Part shown: in pieces, positions 1 through 5,699 of the stretch
How positions within the stretch are numbered: the first letter of the stretch is position 1
How the letters are laid out: every line of letters starts with the position of its first letter
The notes under the pieces: model-generated
Told to the model about the DNA's origin: nothing
What the model saw: the letters and a program-made list of their open reading frames with translations, nothing else
Databases searched by the model: none
Position numbers and translations under genes: made by a program
Assembly: GCA_900543615.1 (NCBI GenBank)
Contig: UQSC01000114.1
Location: 1 to 5,748 of the forward strand
DNA length: 5,748 nt
Direction of reading: 5' to 3'
Origin: an uncultured Collinsella sp.
Lineage (GTDB): Bacteria; Actinomycetota; Coriobacteriia; Coriobacteriales; Coriobacteriaceae

Positions 1-49
1 ATCTACACAAGGCTATTCGTCGGCAGCGTCAGATGTGTATAAGAGACAG
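1..49 (+). other. Untrimmed Nextera adapter at left contig end
   Basis: This is synthetic sequence, not genome. It reads as the end of the P5 flow-cell primer (atctacac, 1-8), an 8-base i5 index (aaggctat, 9-16), the Nextera read-1 adapter stub (17-30), and the 19-base Tn5 mosaic end AGATGTGTATAAGAGACAG (31-49). It is the exact reverse complement of 5700-5748. The genuine insert starts at 50. Any protein running into it on the minus strand gains the false tail CLLYTSDAADE before a TAG stop. Confidence 0.98.
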
Positions 50-303
50 AAATGCCCATGCGTCCAAATGGCTTGCGGGCACAAGCGCTGCGCCTCGGCC
101 GAGGCCATGGCAGAGTGCACGCCAAAGCGACGCGCCTCATACGAACACGTGGACACGACGCCACGCGAATCGGCGTCTCCGCCCACGATGAGCGGCTTTC
201 CGCGCCATTCGGGATGATCGAGCATTTCCACGCTCGCAAAAAACGCATCAAGGTCCATCAGGCCCACCGCCGGACCCGTCCAGGGAGGCGGCGTGACGCC
301 CAT
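50..303 (-). CDS. dinB: DNA polymerase IV (Y-family, DinB), 5' end only
   Basis: Y-family translesion polymerase, which copies past damaged template bases and is usually induced by DNA damage. Only the first 84 residues are genuine; adapter replaces the rest of a protein normally near 350-420 residues. The palm motif MDLDAFFASVE is visible: D17 matches the first catalytic metal-binding aspartate, and F22 sits at the steric-gate position that excludes ribonucleotides. YEARRFGV (55-62) is the conserved nucleotide-binding segment. The acidic pair that completes the active site lies beyond the break. I chose ATG at 303 because GAGGA (308-312) precedes it by 4 bases. The 13 codons from an in-frame ATG at 342 have AT-rich third positions unlike the rest of the gene, contain AGA, and have no ribosome binding site. 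The gene is transcribed away from rpsP. Family assignment is firm; the start is moderately sure. Confidence 0.92.
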
Positions 304-317
304 GGCATCCTCATAAC

Positions 318-331
318 CGTATGTATGTTCG
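318..331 (-). promoter_or_regulatory. Candidate LexA/SOS box at the dinB start
   Basis: On the minus strand this reads CGAACATACATACG. It agrees at 12 of 14 positions with the Gram-positive/actinobacterial LexA box CGAACRNRYGTTYG. The CGAAC half is perfect and the other half is degraded. It lies 15 to 28 bases upstream of the preferred dinB start and just downstream of a possible -10 element, where bound LexA would block transcription. dinB is a classical LexA target. The match is visible; the function is inferred, and the weak second half-site keeps confidence low. Confidence 0.38.
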
Positions 332-348
332 CGTCTTTCCATGTCATG

Positions 349-354
349 AGTATA
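349..354 (-). promoter_or_regulatory. Candidate -10 element for dinB
   Basis: The minus strand reads TATACT here, 5 of 6 matches to TATAAT, which would start transcription near 342. That puts the LexA-like box at about +12 to +25. No convincing -35 hexamer sits 16-18 bases upstream. If the ATG at 342 were used instead, the transcript would be nearly leaderless. Confidence 0.3.
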
Positions 355-386
355 CCGCGCAGCTCATGTGGGGTGCGTGTATGTGC

Positions 387-414
387 TTGCAAATCCCGAA
401 TTCTTGTCTAAGAT
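387..414 (+). promoter_or_regulatory. Candidate distal promoter of the rpsP operon
   Basis: TTGCAA (387-392, 4 of 6 to TTGACA) and TAAGAT (409-414, 4 of 6 to TATAAT) are separated by 16 bases. Transcription from here would give a leader of about 120 bases ahead of rpsP. It is the weaker of two candidates in this intergenic stretch and rests on motif matching only. Confidence 0.3.
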
Positions 415-458
415 ATGGATTTGCCCTCGACTACACCGAAGAAGTTGGTCTCACGGAC

Positions 459-487
459 TTCACCTGCCCGCGTCGATGGCGTATTAT
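459..487 (+). promoter_or_regulatory. Candidate proximal promoter of the rpsP operon
   Basis: TTCACC (459-464, 4 of 6 to TTGACA) and TATTAT (482-487, 5 of 6 to TATAAT) have the ideal 17-base spacing. A start near 494 would give a leader of about 50 bases containing the hairpin at 510-524 and the rpsP ribosome binding site. It stands in an AT-richer island within a GC-rich contig, as expected for a promoter. Motif matching only. Confidence 0.42.
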
Positions 488-509
488 GTTCAACTGTTTG
501 TTTGTAGTT

Positions 510-524
510 GCAGCCTAAAGCTGC
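510..524 (+). promoter_or_regulatory. Small hairpin in the rpsP leader
   Basis: GCAGC-CTAAA-GCTGC forms a perfect 5-bp, mostly GC stem with a 5-base loop, ending 6 bases before the rpsP Shine-Dalgarno sequence (531-537). No U-run follows, so it is not an intrinsic terminator. It could influence ribosome access or be chance; a stem this short is weak evidence. Confidence 0.3.
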
Positions 525-530
525 TTGGTT

Positions 531-537
531 GGAGGAG
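531..537 (+). promoter_or_regulatory. Ribosome binding site that fixes the rpsP TTG start
   Basis: GGAGGAG is a strong Shine-Dalgarno sequence 6 bases before TTG at 544. It lies inside the longer reading frame that opens with ATG at 508, so that upstream ATG cannot be the start it serves. Confidence 0.85.
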
Positions 538-543
538 TTTCCT

Positions 544-885
544 TTGGCAGTCAAGATTCGCCTTGCTCGTCACGGCGCTAAGAAGCGTCCGTACTACCGT
601 GTCGTCGTCGCCGATTCCCGCGCTCCGCGTGACGGTCGTATCATCGAGGAGGTTGGCCGCTACAACCCGATGACCGCCCCCAAGACCATCAACCTCGACC
701 TCGAGAAGATCGCCGACTGGCAGTCCAAGGGCGCTCAGCTCACTGACGCCGTCGCCGCTCTGGTCAAGGCCGCCAACGAGGGCGAGAAGACTGAGACCGT
801 CGTCAAGAAGTCCAAGAAGCAGCTCGCCAAAGAGGCCGAGGCCGCTAAGGCTGCCGCTGAGGCCGCTGAGGGCGCCGAGGAGTAA
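544..885 (+). CDS. rpsP: Small ribosomal subunit protein bS16
   Basis: Ribosomal protein S16 binds 16S rRNA and is needed for 30S assembly. The protein is 113 residues. The core at 1-80 carries the family signature from AVKIRLARHG through KKRPYYRVVVADSR and PRDGR to EEVGRYNP. The E. coli protein is 82 residues; the surplus here is a low-complexity Lys/Ala/Glu tail (about 88-113), an extension common in actinobacterial S16. I start at TTG 544, not ATG 508, because GGAGGAG sits 6 bases before the TTG and the product then begins exactly at the conserved MAVKI. The 12 residues added by the ATG 508 reading match nothing in the family. It is the first gene of the plus-strand cluster, with candidate promoters upstream, and its last codons carry the ribosome binding site of khpA. 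Identity is certain; the start is very likely. Confidence 0.97.
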   Translation: MAVKIRLARHGAKKRPYYRVVVADSRAPRDGRIIEEVGRYNPMTAPKTINLDLEKIADWQSKGAQLTDAVAALVKAANEGEKTETVVKKSKKQLAKEAEAAKAAAEAAEGAEE

Positions 886-888
886 ATC

Positions 889-1173
889 GTGCCTGAGGTT
901 GACGCTGCACAGCTCGAGGGTGAGGCAATGCTCTCAGATCGCATCGCCGATCTCGTCGAATATCTCGTTGTTCAGATCGTCGACGACCCGGATTCCGTGA
1001 GCCTTGAGGTCATCGATGGTGACGATGCCTCTACGATTGAGGTTTCGGTCGCCGAGGATGACGTCGCTAAGGTCATCGGCCGTCGTGGCCGTACCATCAA
1101 GGCCATTCGCACGCTCGCCCGTGCACTGGCCGCTCGCCTCGACACTGCTGTCGAGGTAGAGGTTCTGGGCTAG
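889..1173 (+). CDS. khpA: KH-domain RNA-binding protein KhpA (YlqC family)
   Basis: Small single KH-domain protein. In Firmicutes KhpA pairs with KhpB/Jag, binds RNA and affects cell elongation and division; its role in this lineage is not known from the sequence. The product is 94 residues. The diagnostic KH loop is GRRG (64-67) within VIGRRGRTIKAIRTLARAL, preceded by an acidic segment. It sits 3 bases after rpsP, its standard place between rpsP and rimM. GTG at 889 is served by GAGGAG (877-882) inside the end of rpsP. An in-frame ATG at 928, with GAGGG 7 bases upstream, would give 81 residues, closer to the usual family length of about 75-80. Sequence alone does not settle which is used; the first 13 residues are outside the conserved domain. 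Confidence 0.9.
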   Translation: MPEVDAAQLEGEAMLSDRIADLVEYLVVQIVDDPDSVSLEVIDGDDASTIEVSVAEDDVAKVIGRRGRTIKAIRTLARALAARLDTAVEVEVLG

Positions 1174-1177
1174 GAAC

Positions 1178-1699
1178 TTGAGGTCCCAGTACAAAAACAT
1201 CGCCCGTGTGGTCAAGCCGCACGGAAGGAAGGGGGAGGTCCTCGCGCAGCCGCTGCGGGGGCTTCCTTCTGTATTAGAGCCTGGTATGCGCGTCGCCCTG
1301 ACGCCGCCGGCGCTCAAGCGCGACCGCTTTTGCACGGTCGTGTCCGTCACCGATACGGGCGATGGCGATCTGGTCTCGTTTGAGGGCATTGACGACTTGA
1401 CGGCCGCCGAGGGCATCACGGGATGCTACGTGCTGGCAAATCGTGACGACTTTGAGCTCGATTCGCTCGATGCTGCCTATACCGACCTGATGGGTCGCGA
1501 GGTGGTCGACGAGCGCTTCGGTTCGCTCGGCACGATCGTCGAGATCATGTCGACGCCCGCTAACGATGTTTGGGTTGTCGAGGGCGATCGGTACGGCGAG
1601 GTACTGATTCCCGTGATCGAGCAGGTTGTGCTCGATCTTCCCGACACAGGAACAATTTCCGTCCATGTTATGGACGGCCTGATCGATATGGACAAGTAG
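1178..1699 (+). CDS. rimM: Ribosome maturation factor RimM
   Basis: Assembly factor that binds S19 in the 30S head and helps late 16S rRNA processing. The product is 173 residues, a normal length. The N-terminal RimM domain (about 6-88) opens with the typical IARVVKPHGRKGEV. A PRC-barrel domain (about 98-170) carries TPANDVWVVEG and the LIPVIEQVVLDL core, ending in the usual MDGLIDMD. The start is TTG at 1178: an in-frame stop at 1157-1159 limits any extension, no ATG or GTG lies between, and later starts would cut into the IARVVK strand. The ribosome binding site is poor (AGGA at 1172-1175, only 2 bases away). Because khpA stops just 4 bases before this start, translation may depend on ribosomes finishing khpA, which is inference. 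Identity is firm. Confidence 0.95.
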   Translation: MRSQYKNIARVVKPHGRKGEVLAQPLRGLPSVLEPGMRVALTPPALKRDRFCTVVSVTDTGDGDLVSFEGIDDLTAAEGITGCYVLANRDDFELDSLDAAYTDLMGREVVDERFGSLGTIVEIMSTPANDVWVVEGDRYGEVLIPVIEQVVLDLPDTGTISVHVMDGLIDMDK

Positions 1700-1709
1700 G
1701 GAGGACAAC

Positions 1710-2468
1710 ATGCTGATTGAGACCCTTTCGGTCTTTCCCGAGATGTTTGAGCCCGTCATGTCCACATCGATTTTGGGCCGCGCCCGCAAGGCCGGCCTTT
1801 TTGATTTTAAGGCCTATAACCTGCGTGACTGGACGCACGACCGTCATCGTACCGTTGATGACGAGCCGTACGGCGGCGGGCAGGGCATGCTCATGAAGGT
1901 CGAGCCTATCGCAGAGGCCATCGAGGCCATTAGCGCAGAGGGTCCCAAGCCCACTGTGGTGTTCTTTACCCCCTGTGGCGAGCCTTTTACGCAGCATGTG
2001 GCCGAGCGCCTGCTCAAAAGTGAGCGCCTGCTGTTTGTGTGCAGTCGCTACGAGGGCGTCGACGAGCGCGCGTATGCGTATGCCGATGAGCGTCTGTCGA
2101 TCGGCGACTACGTGCTCACGGGCGGCGAGCTTCCCGCTATGGTCGTTGCCGATGCTGTCGTACGCCTGATTCCCGGCGCCCTTGGTGACGAGATGAGCAA
2201 CGTCGACGAGTCGTTCTCGACCGCCGAGGACGGTGGCCTGCTCGAGTACGCGCAGTACACCCGTCCTGCCGAGTTCAACGGCGAGGGCGTGCCTCCGGTG
2301 CTTGTGAGCGGCGATCATGCTAAGGTCGATGCGTGGCGTCGTAAGAACGCCATCGAGCGCACCTGTCGTTGGCGTCCCGATCTGATTGAGACGGCGCGGC
2401 TCACGCCCGAGGAGCGCGCTTACGCGCAGGAGATCCTTGACGCTTCGTATTCGCAGAGCGAGGAGTGA
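1710..2468 (+). CDS. trmD: tRNA (guanine-N1)-methyltransferase TrmD
   Basis: Methylates N1 of G37, next to the anticodon, using S-adenosylmethionine, which prevents +1 frameshifting; essential in most bacteria. The product is 252 residues, the usual length. The SPOUT trefoil-knot domain occupies roughly 1-160: DDEPYGGGQGMLMKVEP (50-66), RYEGVDER (113-120) and IGDYVLTGGELPAMV (131-145), which forms the cofactor-binding knot. D166 in VDESF matches the catalytic aspartate of the family, and R152 the conserved arginine. The C-terminal tRNA-binding domain has YTRP (183-186), SGDHAKVDAWRR (200-211) and RPDL (222-225). ATG 1710 has GGAGG (1700-1704) 5 bases upstream, abutting the end of rimM. All key residues are present. 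Its 3' end overlaps or abuts lepB, with no rplS between. Confidence 0.97.
   Translation: MLIETLSVFPEMFEPVMSTSILGRARKAGLFDFKAYNLRDWTHDRHRTVDDEPYGGGQGMLMKVEPIAEAIEAISAEGPKPTVVFFTPCGEPFTQHVAERLLKSERLLFVCSRYEGVDERAYAYADERLSIGDYVLTGGELPAMVVADAVVRLIPGALGDEMSNVDESFSTAEDGGLLEYAQYTRPAEFNGEGVPPVLVSGDHAKVDAWRRKNAIERTCRWRPDLIETARLTPEERAYAQEILDASYSQSEE
2460..2465 (+). promoter_or_regulatory. Ribosome binding site that decides the lepB start
   Basis: GAGGAG, inside the last codons of trmD, lies 5 bases before ATG 2471. The in-frame GTG at 2465, which would overlap the trmD stop as GTGA, uses part of this same motif and has only weak purines upstream. ATG 2471 is therefore preferred. Confidence 0.6.
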
Positions 2469-2470
2469 GT

Positions 2471-3034
2471 ATGGTTCCTACGCAACATTCCGCGTTGAGG
2501 GGCGCTTTTGAGTGGATCGCGGTCATCGCGATCGCGCTCGTGGCCACCTTCCTGATCCGCACCTTTGTGGTCGAGCCCTTTGTGGTGCCCACCGGCTCTA
2601 TGGAGGACACGATCGAGATTGGCGACCAGATCCTGGCACAAAAGGTGAGCCTCGAGCTCGGTCAGCCCGTCAAGCAGGGCGATATCGTGGTGTTTCACAA
2701 CCCCGATGGCACCTCCGAGCATGATGTTCTTGTCAAGCGTGTTATTGCCACGGCCGGCCAGACGGTTGACCTGCAGGATGGCAAGGTGGTCGTTGACGGC
2801 CAAGCGCTCGACGAGGACTATACGACGGGCATGAGCTGGCCACTTTCGGTCCAAGCGCCCGGCGCTCAGGTAAGCTATCCCTACACCGTTCCCGACGGGT
2901 GCGTGTGGGTGATGGGCGACAACCGCGAAAACTCTGCCGACTCACGCTACTTTGGTCCCGTCGATCGCTCTGATTTGATCGCTGTGGCGCTTGTGCGCTA
3001 CTGGCCGCTCAACCGCATCGGCGCTATCGACTAA
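2471..3034 (+). CDS. lepB: Signal peptidase I
   Basis: Membrane serine protease that removes signal peptides from secreted preproteins. The product is 187 residues. One hydrophobic segment (about 14-33) anchors it, followed by the extracytoplasmic catalytic domain. The family boxes appear in order: PTGSMEDTI with nucleophile S43, GDIVVF (70-75), LVKRVIATAG with general base K89, and GDNRENSADSRYFG (149-162). The catalytic Ser-Lys pair is intact. The single N-terminal anchor is the Gram-positive form; E. coli LepB has two. ATG 2471 is chosen over GTG 2465 from ribosome binding site spacing, a two-residue difference. The gene begins 2 bases after the trmD stop, so co-translation is likely. lepB is often found near rpsP-trmD-rplS in Gram-positive bacteria, but here it follows trmD directly. 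Confidence 0.96.
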   Translation: MVPTQHSALRGAFEWIAVIAIALVATFLIRTFVVEPFVVPTGSMEDTIEIGDQILAQKVSLELGQPVKQGDIVVFHNPDGTSEHDVLVKRVIATAGQTVDLQDGKVVVDGQALDEDYTTGMSWPLSVQAPGAQVSYPYTVPDGCVWVMGDNRENSADSRYFGPVDRSDLIAVALVRYWPLNRIGAID

Positions 3035-3041
3035 AAACCGC

Positions 3042-3054
3042 TATAGTACAGTAC
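3042..3054 (+). promoter_or_regulatory. Possible -10 element for glyQS, overlapping a short palindrome
   Basis: The 59-base gap between lepB and glyQ is the only sizeable break on the plus strand after rpsP. It contains TATAGT (3042-3047, 5 of 6 to TATAAT) and, overlapping it, the palindrome GTAC-A-GTAC (3046-3054). The best -35 at normal spacing is poor (3 of 6). There is no terminator hairpin with a U-run, so read-through from lepB is also possible. No T-box leader fits in this gap. Confidence 0.28.
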
Positions 3055-3093
3055 CTAACCGTGTAATCGTTTCGACGAGGGGATATTAGAGGC

Positions 3094-4005
3094 ATGAACG
3101 CTTCATCGCTTTCCTTCCAAGACATCATCTTGCGTCTCCAGCAGTACTGGGGCGAGCAGGGCTGCGTCATTATGCAGCCCTATGACTCCGAGGTCGGTGC
3201 CGGTACCTTCCATACCGCGACCACGCTGCGCTCGCTCGGTCCCGCCGAGTGGCGCACCTGCTATGCACAGCCCTGCCGCCGTCCCGCCGACGGCCGCTAC
3301 GGCGAGAACCCCAACCGCATGCAGCACTACTATCAGTTCCAGGTGCTCATCAAGCCCTCACCGGTCAACGCCCAGGAGCTTTACCTGGGGTCTCTTGCCG
3401 CTATCGGTCTGGACCCCAACGACCATGACGTCCGCTTTGTCGAGGACGACTGGGAGAGCCCAACCCTTGGCGCCTGGGGTCTTGGCTGGGAGGTCTGGCT
3501 CAATGGCATGGAGGTCACGCAGTTTACGTACTTCCAGCAGGTGGGCGGTATCGAGGTCGACCCCGTTCCTGTCGAGATCACCTATGGCCTGGAGCGCATC
3601 GCCATGTATGCGCAGGGCGTTAACTCGGTCTACGACCTGGTGTGGAGCTACCTGCCCGACGGCACGCCCATGACCTATGGCGACGTGTTCCTCGAGAACG
3701 AGCGCGAGTTCAGCGCTTACAACTTTGAGGTCGCCAACGTCGAGATGATGCGTCAGAAGTTTGACGACTACGAGGCCGAGTGCCATTCCTGCCTGGAGCG
3801 CAAGCTGCCGCTGCCGGCATATGACTGCGTCATGAAGTGCAGCCACGCTTTCAACCTGCTCGATGCCCGTGGCGCGCTGTCCGCGGTCGAGCGTGCCAAC
3901 TACATCCTGCGCGTCCGCGCCGTCGCCAAGGCGTGCTGCGAGGCCTACATGGCCGAGGTCGCCGGAGTCAACGAGAATGCCGACCAGGAAGGCGAGGTGG
4001 CGTAA
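3094..4005 (+). CDS. glyQ: Glycyl-tRNA synthetase, alpha subunit
   Basis: Catalytic subunit of the tetrameric (alpha2beta2) glycyl-tRNA synthetase, which forms glycyl-adenylate and charges tRNA-Gly in the cytoplasm. The product is 303 residues, the family norm. It opens with SFQDIILRLQQYWGEQGC (7-24) and carries MQPYDSEVGAGTFH (27-40). Class II motif 2 lies in CYAQPCRRPADGRYGENPNR (56-75), continuing into HYYQFQV (78-84), and motif 3 is EITYGLERIAMY (161-172). The last 15 or so residues are a variable tail. ATG 3094 has GAGGGGA (3077-3083) 10 bases upstream and AGAGG very close. glyS follows after one stop codon and one sense codon, in the same frame. Most Actinobacteria use the unrelated single-chain enzyme, so the two-subunit type narrows the likely lineage. 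Confidence 0.98.
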   Translation: MNASSLSFQDIILRLQQYWGEQGCVIMQPYDSEVGAGTFHTATTLRSLGPAEWRTCYAQPCRRPADGRYGENPNRMQHYYQFQVLIKPSPVNAQELYLGSLAAIGLDPNDHDVRFVEDDWESPTLGAWGLGWEVWLNGMEVTQFTYFQQVGGIEVDPVPVEITYGLERIAMYAQGVNSVYDLVWSYLPDGTPMTYGDVFLENEREFSAYNFEVANVEMMRQKFDDYEAECHSCLERKLPLPAYDCVMKCSHAFNLLDARGALSAVERANYILRVRAVAKACCEAYMAEVAGVNENADQEGEVA

Positions 4006-4008
4006 GCC

Positions 4009-5699
4009 ATGGCAGACGCTAAGGATTTCCTGTTTGAGATCGGTACGGAGGAAATGCCCTCCGCACCGCTGAACAATGCCGTCAAGCAGCTTGGCTCCAT
4101 GATTGCCAAGGGTCTCAACGAGGCCGGTCTGGCCCACGGCGAGGTCCGCGTGATCTCGAGCCCGCGTCGCCTGGCTGCACTCGTTGCCGACGTCGCCACC
4201 GCGACCGATGAGGTTCACGAGGTCAAGCGTGGCCCCGCGGCCAACATTGCCTTCGACGCTGACGGTAACGCCACCAAGGCCGCCCAGGGCTTTGCCCGCA
4301 AGTGCGGTGTGGCTGCCGAGGACCTGGTCCGTCGCGAGGACACTGACGGTCGCGAGTATGTGTTCGCCGAGAAGAACATTCCCTCCGCACCGGCTACGCC
4401 GATTCTGACCGCTCTGTGCGAGAAGACTATCGCCGGCCTGCAGTGGCCCAACTACCGCTCCCAGCGCTGGGGCCACGAGCACGCGACGTTCGTGCGCCCG
4501 GTCCGTTGGATCTGCTGCCTTTTGGGCGAGGATGTTGTGCCCGTGTCGTTTGCCGACGTGACGAGCGGCAACACCACGCGTGGTCATCGCGTGCTTGGCC
4601 CCGGTGACCATGTGGTTGCCAGCCCCGCCGTCTACGAGCAGGTGCTTGAGGACGCCGGCGTGCTTTCTGCCGAGCGTCGTCGCGAGGCCATCCTTGCCGG
4701 TATCGCCGAGGTCGAGGCCGCTCGCCCCGGCTGTCATGTCGACACGCCCAAGAAGGTCTTCGAGGAGGTCATTAACCTCTGCGAGTGGCCGACGGTGCTC
4801 GTCGGTACCTTCGATGAGGAGTTCCTCAAGGTCCCGCACGAGATCATCTGCGAGTCCATGCTCACCAACCAGCGCTACTTCCCGATCTATGACGGCGAGG
4901 GTAAGCTCACGCGTGAGTTCGTGGTCGTCTCCAACAGCAAGCCCGAGAACGCCGAGCGCGTGATCGACGGCAACGAGCGCGTCGTGCGCGCCCGTCTGGA
5001 CGACGCCAAGTTCTTCTACGAGGAGGACCTGAAGATCTCCCTCGACGAGTTCCGTGAGCGTCTGGCCAAGGTGGCCTTCCAGGAGAAGCTCGGTAGCGTG
5101 CTCGCCAAGTCCGAGCGCATCGAGCAGCTCGCACTCGCTATTGCCCGTGAGGCTCATCTGGGCGCCCATCTTGCCGCTGACGCTGCTCGCGCCGCGCACC
5201 TGTGCAAGGCCGACTTGGTATCCAACGCCGTCGTCGAGTTCACGAGCCAGCAGGGCGTGATGGGCGGTTACTACGCCACCGCGATGGGGGAGAACGATGA
5301 GGTCGCCCACGCCATTCGCGATCATTATCGTCCCCGCTTTGCCGGTGACGAGCTGCCCGAGGGCACCGCTGGCTGCATCGTGGCCTGCGCCGACAAGCTC
5401 GATACCATCGCCGGTATCTTTGCCATCGGCGAGCCCCCGACTGGCTCTTCGGACCCCTACGCGCTGCGTCGCGCCGCCATCGGCATCATCAACATCCTGC
5501 GCGACCGTCTGCCGATCGATCCCACGTCGCTTATCGACTTTGCCCTTGAGCTCTATAGCGAGCAGGGTATCGAGTTCGACGCCGCCGAGGTCGCTCAGCA
5601 GGTTCGCGACTTCTTCCACGGCCGTCTGGTGAGCATGGCCCGCGACGAAAAGATCCCGGCCGATACCGTTGCCGCCGTCTCCGCGGTGCACATCATCGC
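4009..5699 (+). CDS. glyS: Glycyl-tRNA synthetase, beta subunit, 3' end missing
   Basis: Partner of GlyQ; supplies tRNA recognition and anticodon binding to the tetramer. The first 564 residues are present; full proteins are about 690-700, so roughly the last 130, part of the anticodon-binding region, are lost to the adapter. Visible landmarks are FLFEIGTEEMPSAPL (7-21), ISSPRRLAALV (49-59), KRGPAANIAFDADGNATKAA (73-92), WPNYRSQRWGHEHATFVRPV (146-165), HEIICESMLTNQRYFP (277-292), VVVSNSKPENAERVIDGNER (305-324), ARLDDAKFFYEED (328-340), the HD-like region KADLVSNAVVEFTSQQGVMG (400-419) with ADKLDTIAGIFAIGEPPTGS (461-480), and DPYALRRAA (482-490). The family usually has ELQG where this reads SQQG. 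ATG 4009 has GAGGTGG (3994-4000) 8 bases upstream, within the end of glyQ. The truncation is technical; residues after 5699 (CLLYTSDAADE) are adapter. Confidence 0.97.

Noticed and set aside
52..411. A 119-codon plus-strand open frame over the dinB region
   Set aside because: It lies antisense to dinB, whose palm motifs are clear, then runs on through the intergenic promoter region. It has no recognisable domain or ribosome binding site.
441..461. An inverted repeat GAAGT...ACTTC in the dinB-rpsP intergenic region, as terminator or operator
   Set aside because: The stem is only 5 bp with an 11-base loop and no U-run, so it is not distinguishable from chance.
508..543. An ATG start at 508 adding 12 residues to S16
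   Set aside because: The strong Shine-Dalgarno lies inside this extension and points to TTG 544, where the conserved MAVKI begins.
1274..1789. Minus-strand open frames of 144 to 216 codons opposite rimM, trmD and lepB
   Set aside because: They are antisense shadows typical of high-GC coding DNA, overlapping clearly identified genes and without plausible domains.
3035..3093. A T-box or other riboswitch ahead of glyQ, as in many Firmicutes
   Set aside because: The gap is only 59 bases, far too short for a T-box, and shows no specifier stem or antiterminator bulge sequence.
3358..5691. A 777-codon open frame on the minus strand opposite glyQ and glyS
   Set aside because: It is the shadow of two GC-rich genes that share one frame, so a single antisense frame stays open through both. 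Its translation is a repetitive Gly/Val/Leu/Asp-rich sequence with no family motifs, and the plus-strand proteins are unmistakable.
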